Positions 39,675 to 48,789 of a stretch of 64,000 bases of DNA are shown here, one piece after another (positions within the stretch are counted from its first letter, which is position 1; each line of letters begins with the position of its first letter). The notes beneath the pieces were generated by a model that was not told the DNA's origin, made no database searches, and was given only the letters and a program-made list of their open reading frames with translations. Both the position numbers and the translations under genes were made by a program. The DNA is from Rhynchopus sp. YZ270_cl-10 (Eukaryota > Euglenozoa > Diplonemea > Diplonemida > Diplonemidae), in NCBI GenBank assembly GCA_964035575.1, contig OZ037864.1, positions 1,364,001 to 1,428,000 on the forward strand, given 5' to 3'.

Positions 39675-41327
39675 ATGCCGCCTGCACGGAGATGGGTCCC
39701 GTTCCTGATGCTCCCGGGCGTGGTTGCGACACTGTGGATGTGTGTTGCGGGGTCGGTCACCACCTTTGACGGGTCTGCGGGACGTGCTGCGTCGCCGTAC
39801 GTTGCTGAGCATGCAGCACCTTCCGCTCCTGCAGGACCCGCCACCGACGAAGGCAACGTGGGACAGAGCCTGCTGAGCCTCATGAACGTGCGCCCCTCGA
39901 TCGACAAGCTGCAGCTGCCCAGTGTGGAGCAGGTCAAGCATCGCCTCATCGGCGAAAGCGAGGTCGCACCACTGCACCTCTCATCCGACCCGAAGTACGT
40001 GCCCTTCGGCTTCGAGGTGCACTCTGCATATGCGAAGCTGACCTGCCCGCTCACGGCATACGAGCTGCTGACGCACATCCAGCACGAGATGTCAGTTCTG
40101 CAGTGCAGCGAGAAGTGCGCGAAGTGGGACACCCAGGAGTGCCAATATGCAGTGTCCTTCCAGTCCGGGGCGTGTGCGTTGTTCTCTGCGTGCTCGTCGC
40201 TGGTGGAGTCACCGGAATACGGTACAGCGTACTTCCAGACGGCATACAAGGGGGTGAAGCGCTACGCTGCAGAGGCACACAGGAAGGCGCATGCAGATGG
40301 TGCCGCCGCACAGGACGTGACACACCTGTACCGCCTCAACAAGACAGTCTCGCAGTACCACTTCCACAACCCCCACGGCGACGTGGTCCCGCCCTGCATC
40401 GACCGCGGCTTCGGTGAAGAGTACGCAAAGATCCCCAAAATCGACACCCAAATCCCCGAGCTCGGGATCGACCACGTCTACATGGTGCACTACACCCCTC
40501 TTGTGACCCGACGTGCTGTGATCACAAAGCAGCACCTCGTACAGGGCATCAGGAGCGACTGGATGACGTCCTTCGACCACCAAAACATCACCTCCGACAT
40601 GCGTACCTGCATCCACCAGACCTGGACACCAAACGCGTACAAGAACCCGCAGAAGCAGCAACGCAAGGTGCCGTCACCCAATGTCTCCCCAGGTGGCTTC
40701 AAGGGGGGCGAGCTGAGTGTGAACACGAAGCACCACTTCATTTACTACAACATCGTGAAGCGTGGGTTTGGACTGAGCCTTGTGGTGGAGGACGACGCGA
40801 AGCTGCGGAGCGGGTTTCGGCAGTGGTGGGTGAAGGTGATGAAGACGGTGCCGAATGAGTTTGACATTGTGATGTTTGGGGGGTGTTTGAAGATGTTTGG
40901 GTGGCGGGCCAAGAGCCGTGCTGTGAAGCTGACGCCGAACCTCTACGAGAAGCAGGAGGCACGCTGTGCCCACGCCTATGCTGTCACACTGGGCGGTGCG
41001 AAGAAGCTTCTTGCAAGCATGCCCCTCACAGACGTCATCGACTACCAAATCAACCGTGTCATAAAAGAAACCAACATGAAGGTCTTCTGGGTAGAACCCT
41101 GGCTCGCTGTCCAAGGCCCCGTAGGCGAAGCCGGCCAACCACGCAAAACAATGACCTCAGGGGGCGACGGCGAGCCTTTCAATCCCGACAACGCTGCTGA
41201 CCCCACCTGGATCGACACATGGCTCAAACCAGTCCCACCCCAACCTCTCAAAAGCTTCAAAGTGCCCACAACCTCCTCTAAGCCTATCTGTATAAACAAA
41301 GATAAAAGCGATTGCTGGTGGTTGTAG
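39675..41327 (+). CDS. GT25-like glycosyltransferase, membrane-anchored
   Basis: A 550-residue protein. After a short basic start (MPPARRW) comes a hydrophobic segment (about residues 7-28), fitting a type II Golgi or ER anchor. Residues about 110-195 are Cys-rich (CPL, CSEKCAKWDTQEC, CALFSAC) like a PAN/apple-type module. The C-terminal half has GT25 features: FGLSLVVEDDAKL with the Asp-Asp metal-binding motif near residue 371, FDIVMFGG, then CAHAYAVTLGGAKKLLASM and DVIDYQINRV. GT25 enzymes include collagen galactosyltransferases and LPS galactosyltransferases. The acceptor here is unknown. The frame is open upstream into the preceding gene, but ATG 39675 is the first plausible start. A G/T-rich codon block (about 40740-40920) is followed by a C/A-rich one. 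Confidence 0.75.
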   Translation: MPPARRWVPFLMLPGVVATLWMCVAGSVTTFDGSAGRAASPYVAEHAAPSAPAGPATDEGNVGQSLLSLMNVRPSIDKLQLPSVEQVKHRLIGESEVAPLHLSSDPKYVPFGFEVHSAYAKLTCPLTAYELLTHIQHEMSVLQCSEKCAKWDTQECQYAVSFQSGACALFSACSSLVESPEYGTAYFQTAYKGVKRYAAEAHRKAHADGAAAQDVTHLYRLNKTVSQYHFHNPHGDVVPPCIDRGFGEEYAKIPKIDTQIPELGIDHVYMVHYTPLVTRRAVITKQHLVQGIRSDWMTSFDHQNITSDMRTCIHQTWTPNAYKNPQKQQRKVPSPNVSPGGFKGGELSVNTKHHFIYYNIVKRGFGLSLVVEDDAKLRSGFRQWWVKVMKTVPNEFDIVMFGGCLKMFGWRAKSRAVKLTPNLYEKQEARCAHAYAVTLGGAKKLLASMPLTDVIDYQINRVIKETNMKVFWVEPWLAVQGPVGEAGQPRKTMTSGGDGEPFNPDNAADPTWIDTWLKPVPPQPLKSFKVPTTSSKPICINKDKSDCWWL

Positions 41328-41661
41328 GAAGGGGGGCTATGGGGGGATTAACTTTAACAGAAAACAAAAAGATCTAACAGAACATTACAGAGAGGGGGGT
41401 GGTTTGGATCTGTTTGGTGTAGCATTGACTGTGACCATCCCCGCATCCCCGCTTTCAGATATACATACACAAAACGCCACACACACCGTTCTTTACTTTT
41501 TTGCTCTTTGTCCCCCCTCCTCCCCGCTCCCCTTTTGTGATATAGAATTGTGAGGTCGCTTTTGGTCAGGATCTCATAGGCTTTTTTTGTGTTTTTCGCC
41601 TCTTCGTCTCTCTTGCTCCGCATTTTTTTTAAACGCCAAGACCGCAAACAATTCCCCCAGG
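41328..41661. other. Short spacer without repeats
   Basis: C-rich and T-rich sequence. CAATTCCCCCAG ends one base before the start codon of the next gene. Nothing else recognised. Confidence 0.5.
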
Positions 41662-42362
41662 ATGGAATGGGCACGGACACTGTGTGATGAAGTAGACAGG
41701 CACGAAACATTTGCTGGGTATGTCTAATTTTGATTTAAAATTTTTCCCGACATTAAACCCCCCCCCACCCTCCCCCCCACAGCTGGGAAACCATACCAAG
41801 CGATTCCGTTACCCCTGACTACTTGGTTGCGGCTGGGTTCTACTTTAACCCTAGTAGCGGCTGTCCGGACCGGTGCACATGCTTTACTTGCGGAATTTCT
41901 TTGGTTCAATGGAACATGGATGACAACCCTATTCACGAGCATTTGAAGCACGCACCTTCCTGTTCATTTGCACGCAGTGCTGCGAAGCTGGCGGCACAGA
42001 AGGCGGATAGGGATAGATCTGCGTGCTCCTCGACATCCCCTCTGCGTTTCAACACCAGGCACACCAGGCACACAAGCAGCTCCGCTACCTACCAACCCCG
42101 CCACACATCCTCAAAACGTCTCCCAGATGCCGCTAAACAGTCCGCCCTCCTCCCCCAAGGACTCTCTTTCATCTCCCCAGTGTCCAAAGAAGAACGCAAA
42201 GGGGCAATACCTGAAGAAGAGGAAGAAGAGGAGGAGGATGAGGAAGGGAAAGGGAGGGGTCTGCGCGTGCAGCCCTCTGCAGCGTCGCTTGCGACACATT
42301 CCCTTCTATTCAATGGACTCCCGAGCGAAGCAGGGTGGGATTGCTCCGATCTGGAGGTGTAA
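41662..42362 (+). CDS. Single-BIR-domain protein, survivin-like
   Basis: Exons 41662-41717 and 41783-42362 (65-nt intron, phase 2) give 211 residues. The join restores the BIR entry motif RHETFAGW. The domain continues TPDYLVAAGFYF and ends with a perfect zinc site C-x2-C-x16-H-x6-C (CFTC, HEH, HAPSC) at about residues 52-80. A single N-terminal BIR followed by a long tail resembles survivin/Bir1-type proteins of the chromosomal passenger complex more than metazoan caspase inhibitors. The tail holds a Ser/Arg-rich stretch and an acidic Glu run (about residues 160-170). The CPC role is inferred from architecture. There is no RING or CARD. The start codon is one base after a tract ending CCCAG. 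Confidence 0.85.
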
Positions 42363-42492
42363 AGGGGGAAAGGGGGGGGAGGTGGGTTTTCTAAAAGGAA
42401 GACCATAAGATTGAGTGATGCATTTTTTTTGTTTTATTCTTTTTGAAGTGTATGGATTTTGCTTTCATCTTTCAGGCGGTGTTGTTTTTCTT

Positions 42493-42530
42493 CAGGTGAC
42501 AGAAGCACTGAGCGGCTGAGGAGCACCTCA
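42493..42530 (+). repeat. Hairpin repeat family A, diverged
   Basis: CAGGTGACAGAAGC, loop ACTGAGC, GGCTGAGGAGCACCTC. AGGTG/CACCT closes the stem, changed on both arms from GATGA/TCATC. Preceded by TTTTTCTT. Confidence 0.55.
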
Positions 42531-42946
42531 CAACCTTTTCCCCCTTGATGTGTGCATCTAAAAGGGAGAAGCTATTTCCACGTGGCAACTTTCGTTCGTC
42601 GTTATATCTCTGTCACCGGCCTCTCGGGATATTGTATTTTTTTGTGTTTTAAAAAAATCATCTGTTTTGCGGGCGTTCCTTTACGTTTTCTTTCTTTGAG
42701 ACTGGGAGGGTTCACATTTCCAGCTATCTCCACGTCTTGTTCGGTTCTGGAAGAGAAAACACCCTTACGTATCCGCAAAGGAGGGTACAGAAGACCCCAG
42801 ATAGGTGGTGACATTGTTTTTTTTCTTTTTCTTTCAGACTCAAGGAAAAATCTTGTCAACAATAAGTGTGGAAAAGAGAAAAAAAATGTTCTATTTTTAA
42901 AAAATGCTGTAAAATATCTGGTATTTTGCTGTTTTTTTTGTTGAAA

Positions 42947-42970
42947 TATGATTCCGTGAGGTTCATCTTA
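42947..42970 (+). repeat. Hairpin repeat family A remnant
   Basis: TATGATTCCGTGAG then GTTCATCTTACAAAC; only the right half is intact. Confidence 0.45.
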
Positions 42971-43080
42971 CAAACTTTTGTTTGATGGGGGGTGAAAAAA
43001 ATAAAAGGAAATGTGTGGGCTATGCTTTCCTTTCAAGATGCTGTGTGCACCGTTAATAGACACACGCATAAGATGTTTTT

Positions 43081-43106
43081 GGTGACTCAGCTTGGGTTCA
43101 TCTTAC
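43081..43106 (+). repeat. Hairpin repeat family A, minimal loop
   Basis: GGTGACTCAGC followed at once by TTGGGTTCATCTTACCAACC. The loop and part of the inner stem are lost. Confidence 0.55.
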
Positions 43107-43339
43107 CAACCATTTCTCATATGGGTCCGTCCGGAAACCCTCCTGGTAAGATTCATCCTTTTGGGGGTTTTTTGAGGTTTTTCTGCTCAAAACACCCAAA
43201 CAACCCAATTTTTTGATACCCACCATACACCTACCACCCCAGAGGGCATATTTTGGGCATTTATTTTTGTTTATTTCCCCTCCCCCCCCTTTTTACTTAT
43301 ATTTTTTTACGTATTTTTGGACATTTCATAAACGTGGCA

Positions 43340-43807
43340 ATGACAGCAGTGAAGTTCACTTTTTTGTCGAGAAACACGGTAAGAATGGGTGCGACGCACA
43401 CTTGGTGTCGTTTCGAACCATCTCTCTGATGATTCTTGTTGTCAGGAGATCCTTACCGTAGGGGTCATTGTCGGTGCCCTGCGCGAGCTTCCCCACACAG
43501 AGGCCTTTGTTATCTCATTCCCTCGTACTCATACGTATCAGTGCACCCTTCTTTCCATCAATCTCTTTTCTTCTGTGTACTGCTACCCGAGCAACGGTCG
43601 TGTCATTTCAGCGTGTACTCTGACACGGAGGGAACCTTTATTTACTATGGAGTCTCCACATCCAAGATGACCCGCAAAGCAAAAGTCCCTGGCATTGACC
43701 CAGTAGATTTGACAGAGGTCAATGAAACCTTGTCAAGGCGGCATGGCAGGATTAAGAGAAAGAGAGAAGAGATCCAGAAGAACGACAATAAAAGGCTGAA
43801 AATCTGA
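43340..43807 (+). CDS. Probable three-exon small basic protein
   Basis: Proposed exons 43340-43378, 43446-43534 and 43612-43807. The introns (67 and 77 nt, GTAAGA and GTATCA donors, TGTCAG and TTTCAG acceptors) match the 57-80 nt size of the sure introns nearby. The joined frame is 107 residues and uninterrupted: MTAVKFTFLSRNT, then EILTVGVIVGALRELPHTEA, then a segment with VYSDTEGTFIYYGVSTSK and a strongly basic end (RRHGRIKRKREEIQKNDNKR) that could be a nuclear signal or nucleic-acid contact. No family recognised. It stands out by composition and by lying in a repeat-rich spacer. Single exons alone look like noise, so an automated caller would probably miss it. Confidence 0.5.
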
Positions 43808-44054
43808 TTAAAAAAGCGAAAATATAGCCTCAGACCCCCCCAAAAACCTATTTTCATATCAGAATATCACCTAGATGCACTTTTTGTGGGGGCATCATCA
43901 AAAAAACCCAAAAATACCCAAAAGGATGAATCTTACCAGAGGGGTTTCCGGACGAGTCCAATATATTTTTTTATTATTCCCACGGTACCGATTACTCACC
44001 CTTTGCATGACCTCGACTGTGTTTTTAGCACGTTTCAACTACTCTTTTTTTATT

Positions 44055-44093
44055 CAGTGCCTGCGTCCGCCCGATGGGTGAGGTGTTTGCACT
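44055..44093 (+). repeat. Hairpin repeat family B, long form
   Basis: CAGTGCCTGCGTC, CGCCCG, loop, GGGTGAGGTG, TTTGCACTT. Directly after TTTTTATT. Confidence 0.7.
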
Positions 44094-44815
44094 TCCAACT
44101 CTTTATTCTGAAATAACCTGTGTTTTTTTGTGCTTGATAAGAAAGTACATTGAAATAATTTTTTGTATCAACGATGGTAATGGCACCCTGTGAGTAGGTT
44201 CCTTCATTGGTGCCGAAAGCGTCTACGCGTATACCATGCGCACACGGGTCGACCATCGATGTTACTGTGAACAAACCAAGGTGCACAATGCAGGCGTACG
44301 CCTTGGCAAGGCATCCATCTCCTTTCCTTTTTCATGTCAAACCATCAAGTATCCATTACAACACTGCACCCCCCTCTTACTTGTGCAGGTTTAGTGGGTG
44401 TGTGGTGTGCACTGTGTCTGGAAGGTGAGACGGCACGCTGCTTCAAATATTGTTAAAAAAATATGTGTTTTTATCTCAGGTCTCCCAGAGAGCCGAATAT
44501 TTTGGGAATGGGGCGGGGGGCGGGGGGGAGGGCCGTTTTCAAATAATCTCAAAAACGAAAACAACTTTTTTTAAAAAGTGGATATCACACAGAGCTCTCG
44601 GTGTGTCTCTAATACACTTCCAAGAGAGTGGCGGGGGGAGGGTGGTTTTATGTTATTAGGCCTAAAAAAATACGAAGAAAAATCTGTTCTGTTCTGGATT
44701 CCCGTTTTTCACTCAACCCCGTAATTCTTCTATCTTCTCGGAAGTAGTGTACACCTGCCGCAAAATAAATGAATTTTTTTTTGTCGCATTTCATCTTTCG
44801 AGCTGAAGGTGACTA

Positions 44816-44838
44816 AGCACACAAGGTTTAGCGCCTCA
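44816..44838 (+). repeat. Hairpin repeat family A, diverged right arm
   Basis: AAGGTGACTAAGC, ACACAAGG, TTTAGCGCCTC. Confidence 0.5.
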
Positions 44839-45191
44839 AACCAAACTTTTTGTTTTTATATGCAATGTGAGGCATACGGCACAGTTTGTAAACCCCCCAG
44901 GGAAATGGCTACGACGAATTATGCAATATTCGCAAAATTCCTTATTTGGGAGAAACCCCAAGCTATTTCTGTGATTGACAAAAAAAAAAAATGCACTTTT
45001 TTTTTTTCAGGCGGTCTGCGTTCTACCCACACGACCTCTCTCTCTCTTTCTCGTTTCAGTTCTTTTTCTTCTTTTTCTTCTTTTTTGCATATTTTTTTGG
45101 TGTTTGTAAAAAGGTGGAAACGACGTATTTTAAGATCCGTGCACATACGTCTAGCAACTTTTCCCTCCCTTTTTTTACCTATCTACTATCT

Positions 45192-45227
45192 GGTGACTAA
45201 GGACACGAGGCTTAGGTTCATCTTATA
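45192..45227 (+). repeat. Hairpin repeat family A, near-consensus
   Basis: GGTGACTAAGGAC, ACGAG, GCTTAGGTTCATCTTATAA. Confidence 0.75.
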
Positions 45228-45356
45228 ATTTTTTTTTTTTTGTAATTTGTTTGGCGTTGGGGGAGATAACATGCCAGCAGGGTAGACACTTTTCAAGAGA
45301 TAATGGATTGTCTAACCTTTCACTGTAGAGCTACAGCCGATAGGGCATTCTGTATC

Positions 45357-45443
45357 AGATGCAAACCACGAAAAAAAAATGGATGTGGGTCCACCCCACG
45401 GTGCACCGGTTATACACTGTCATGAGGGAGTTGTAGTTTTAAG
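45357..45443 (+). repeat. Hairpin repeat family D
   Basis: CAGATGCAAACCACG, an A-run, ATGGATGTGGGTCCACCCC, GGTGCACCGGT, ACACTG, ATGAGGGAG, TTGTAG. GGGTCCACCCC and GGTGCACC are self-complementary. Confidence 0.65.
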
Positions 45444-45529
45444 TTAAACTATGCTTAGAGAGGGTGTGTGGGGAGGTTCTATGCTTACAAAGAACAGAGA
45501 GAGAAAAGAAGTAAAAAAAAAGAGTTGGC

Positions 45530-45576
45530 AGTGGAGATTTGCACTACTGTGGCAACACAACCGAGGCAACTACACT
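45530..45576 (+). repeat. Hairpin repeat family G, consensus copy
   Basis: AGTGGAGATTTGCAC, TGTGGCAACACAACCG, AGGCAACTACACT. AGTG/CACT and TTGC/GGCAA stems. Confidence 0.7.
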
Positions 45577-46094
45577 ATTTATCAAAGAAACATTTTTTTT
45601 TAAACACTGTGCAAACACCGACAAACGATTTCTATCATTTGATTGGCAATGAACGCAAAAATAAAAAAATAAAACCGCGAAAAGAGATCAGTAGGGTTTG
45701 CACTCAACAGGGGCAAATCACACTACAATTTTTTTTTTTTAGCGGGATAACTAAGAGGGAGTATCTGGTTTGTGTTCCCTAAGAGAAACCCGAAGTGAGA
45801 ACGTAGTGAGAGCGCAGCGGAAACGTAGTGGGAATGCAACGAGGTTTTTTCATGATGTTCTATTATTCCCCCCCCCCCCCCCCCACTAAATCTCACGTGC
45901 AGAGAACCACTCGTTTTTTTTTTTTTTTTTTCACACAGCGCGTCCGTTGTTTCTCAACGACACCTTTTTTAAAAAATAATCCGCGGTGTCACATATGATG
46001 CTGTTTTTCTATGGATTCACATGAAAAGGAGTTTCGTGTTATTCACAGAACTCGATAGGCGATTGAGCGTAGCCAAAGCAAATAAAGTAAAATT

Positions 46095-46143
46095 ATAGTG
46101 GAGTTCATCCTCGGGTGTCTACACTAATACAAACCAAGTTTTC
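46095..46143 (+). repeat. Hairpin repeat family H, consensus copy
   Basis: TATAGTGGAGTTCATCC, TCGGGTGTCTACACTA, ATACAAACCAAGTTTTC. A family G copy follows about 24 bases later. Confidence 0.8.
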
Positions 46144-46166
46144 AAAGAAAGCATAAGAAAAAAGAC

Positions 46167-46212
46167 AGTGGATATTGCACAACTGTGGCAACACTACCGA
46201 GGCAACTACACT
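46167..46212 (+). repeat. Hairpin repeat family G
   Basis: AGTGGATATTGCAC, AACTGTGGCAACACTACC, AGGCAACTACACT. Confidence 0.7.
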
Positions 46213-46522
46213 ACAACAACAATTTATCAAAAAAAACAAGAAGTGCAAAAAAAAAGGCGAGAAAACAAAAGAGATTAACAAAAAAAGGGACAATACAATG
46301 GTTTCTTCTTTTGATGTCGATAAAGCTTCGATGCTGCGCGGGATCATATTTTGTGTGACGACGATACACCAGGTTATACACGGTATGCAAACAGCTAATA
46401 GGTGATCGCCTTCGGCTAAAACGAGTAGATGATGGTAGTGGTGTGTCGAACCTAGGAAGCGGAAAAAAAACTAACGAATCAAAGTAATACTGAAATTTGG
46501 GTCGAGGGGAGGAGGGGGGGGT

Positions 46523-47715
46523 TAGGGGGTCCGACTGTGAGTAAAATGACCGTACAAAAAACTCATTATTAAACTTCTGGTCATCTCCAAGGCAACTGCG
46601 GGTGAAAAACACCCTCAGAGTGGGTCACAGGGGGCCTGTGGGCCGAAAAACGACCCAGAAGCCACCCCAGAATACAAAAAAATGGAAAAAATTAGTGAAA
46701 AAACGGCTTTTTTCACGTTTTGGCCACTTTGGGCAAAACAGCGATTTTTCAAGAAAAAAACCAAAAACCGACATATTTTTTGACATCACAAAACCTCCTT
46801 TGGCACAAATATACCCCAAAAGTGGCCTGTGAGTCCATTCCAACCTGTTTTGGACATATTTGACACTTTTGGAAGTGTTTTTTTTGGTGTTTTTAAGTCA
46901 AAAAAATGCCTGTGACGTCCCCGTGACATCCCCGTGACACTTTGCACACCCCCTGTTACGGTCATATTTTTTTCGTTTTTTTGCCTGAAACCCCCAAAAT
47001 ACCCCTCCCGGACCCCACATCGTCCCGAATATCCATCACACACCCACTCAGAGTGAGTAGAAGCACCCCAAAAAAAATTTTTTTAAAAGCCCTAAAATTC
47101 AACACGAATGCTGCCGAAACTGAAGCACAGTTTTAGGGCTTTTTAAAATATTTTTTTTGGGGTGCTTCTACTCACTCTGAGTGGGTGTGTGATGGACATT
47201 CGGGACGATGTGGGGTCCGGGAGGGGTATTTTGGGGGTTTCAGGCAAAAAAACGAAAAAAATATGACCGTAACAGGGGGTGTGCAAAGTGTCACGGGGAT
47301 GTCACGGGGACGTCACAGGCATTTTTTTGACTTAAAAACACCAAAAAAACACTTCCAAAAGTGTCAAATATGTCCAAAACAGGTTGGAATGGACTCACAG
47401 GCCACTTTTGGGGTATATTTGTGCCAAAGGAGGTTTTGTGATGTCAAAAAATATGTCGGTTTTTGGTTTTTTTCTTGAAAAATCGCTGTTTTGCCCAAAG
47501 TGGCCAAAACGTGAAAAAAGCCGTTTTTTCACTAATTTTTTCCATTTTTTTGTATTCTGGGGTGGCTTCTGGGTCGTTTTTCGGCCCACAGGCCCCCTGT
47601 GACCCACTCTGAGGGTGTTTTTCACCCGCAGTTGCCTTGGAGATGACCAGAAGTTTAATAATGAGTTTTTTGTACGAAATTTTATACACAAGTCTATTAG
47701 GAGTCGGACCCCCTA
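46523..47715. mobile_element. 1.19 kb near-perfect palindrome (foldback element)
   Basis: Two arms of roughly 560-580 bases are almost exact reverse complements. The outer ends are TAGGGGGTCCGACT and its complement, with an indel of about 20 bases near the outside. The innermost pair AAAAGCCCTAAAA/TTTTAGGGCTTTT flanks a 33-base unpaired centre. In the parts I compared the arms differ only at scattered bases, e.g. GGATATTC against GGACATTC. Frames of about 70 codons appear in mirror image on each arm and are not judged genes. This is a foldback or very long MITE. Confidence 0.88.
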
Positions 47716-47957
47716 GACATAGTGTGCAGACGAACATTTTTGGTTCGTCGACGAACAAAATGTTCGTCGGTTTTGTTCGTCGATGTTCGTCGACGAACAT
47801 CGACGAACATCGACGAACAGGTCCCTGCCACAAGGGCAACCCACGACGAACAACGACGAACATCGACGAACAACGACGAACATCGACGAACAATTTTTTT
47901 TTTCCCCCCCACGACGAACATCGACGAACATTTTGTTCGTCTGCACACTATGCCTAG
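47713..47957. mobile_element. TIR element filled with a 10-bp satellite
   Basis: Ends CTAGACATAGTGTGCAGACG and the complement (one mismatch, TGCCTAG), about 25 bp each. Inside, CGACGAACAT/CGACGAACAA units repeat in tandem, partly inverted near the left end, with a unique stretch around 47822-47847. It abuts and overlaps the last bases of the palindrome. Confidence 0.82.
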
Positions 47958-48071
47958 AGGGGGGGGTGGTTAAAAGTAAGTTATCCTCGCTGGCTCTAAA
48001 TGGTTTTCAACAATTTTTTTTGTGCCACCCATTTTGTCTTTTACCCTTTTTTTCCTGTGTTTTTCATTCTT

Positions 48072-48108
48072 AGGTGACTAAGCGCAGTGAAAGCTTAGAT
48101 TCATCTTA
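48072..48108 (+). repeat. Hairpin repeat family A, near-consensus
   Basis: TAGGTGACTAAGC, loop GCAGTGAA, AGCTTAGATTCATCTTACC. Confidence 0.75.
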
Positions 48109-48789
48109 CCAACCTTTCCCCCCTTTATGGATATAGAAAGCGTTCAGGAGTTTCCCTGGGCTGTTGTCCTCGTGTCTTTCGCAGGCAATTGATCCCCAGG
48201 TTCTTCTCCCACCCCTAATTTTTTTTGACACCACTCCCAGACTTGGTTTCATCATTGTGCCTTTTGAGAGTCGAAAAAGATGTGAACAACGAGACACATC
48301 CTTTCGAGTTGTCATTTTTTTTAATATTATTTTGTCCTTTTTTTTTGTTCTTAGTTTTTCTCTCCCCTTTTTTGGAGGGGGTTTTTTTTTTTGAAAAACC
48401 CAGGAGTTCATTGTGGCGATACTTCATTTATTATTATTATTTTTTTTGCACATTTTCGCAACTTTATCTCCCCAAAACCCCCCTTTTTTTTATTGTTTCC
48501 CCCAACAAGAGAAACCACAAAAAAAAAGACAACAACACCAAAAAAAAAAAAACACACAACCCACACCCCCCCCCCCCCCCCCCGACACCAACAACTATAC
48601 CACAATACATTGATTTTTCCATCACATTGCTCCCCTTCCTCTCCCCTCCTCTTTTCCCTTTCCCCTTTCCCCTCTCTATCTCACTCCTCAGACACAAGGG
48701 GCAGACACTATCAGCTCCTCCTATATACCTTGGATCCTTTGTCCTCTTTCTCCCGCTTCTCCCTTTCCATAAAAACGAATTCGTAAACA

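Larger units (their letters stand above)
42363..43339. other. Repeat-bearing spacer
   Basis: T-rich spacer with three family A copies or remnants at 42493, 42947 and 43081. The 130-codon frame at 42552-42944 is T-rich and not gene-like. Confidence 0.5.
43808..48789. other. 5 kb repeat-rich spacer
   Basis: Homopolymers and hairpin repeats (families A, B, D, G, H), the 1.19 kb palindrome, the 10-bp satellite element, a 14-C run near 45870 and a C/T-rich approach to the Mlo-like gene. Frames in 44050-44430 look slightly protein-like on both strands but were not accepted. Confidence 0.6.

Noticed and set aside
44050-44430. Protein-like frames on both strands
   Set aside because: Both strands give short plausible frames but neither has a start, splice sites or a recognisable motif, so no gene was called.
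46625-47602. Pair of about 72-codon mirror-image frames in the large palindrome
   Set aside because: Identical frames follow automatically from the palindrome. Composition is AT-rich and there is no known domain.
47697-47973. Frames rich in Arg-Thr-Ser-Thr-Asn across the 10-bp satellite
   Set aside because: All six frames are open because the repeat contains no stop. The translation only mirrors the satellite.
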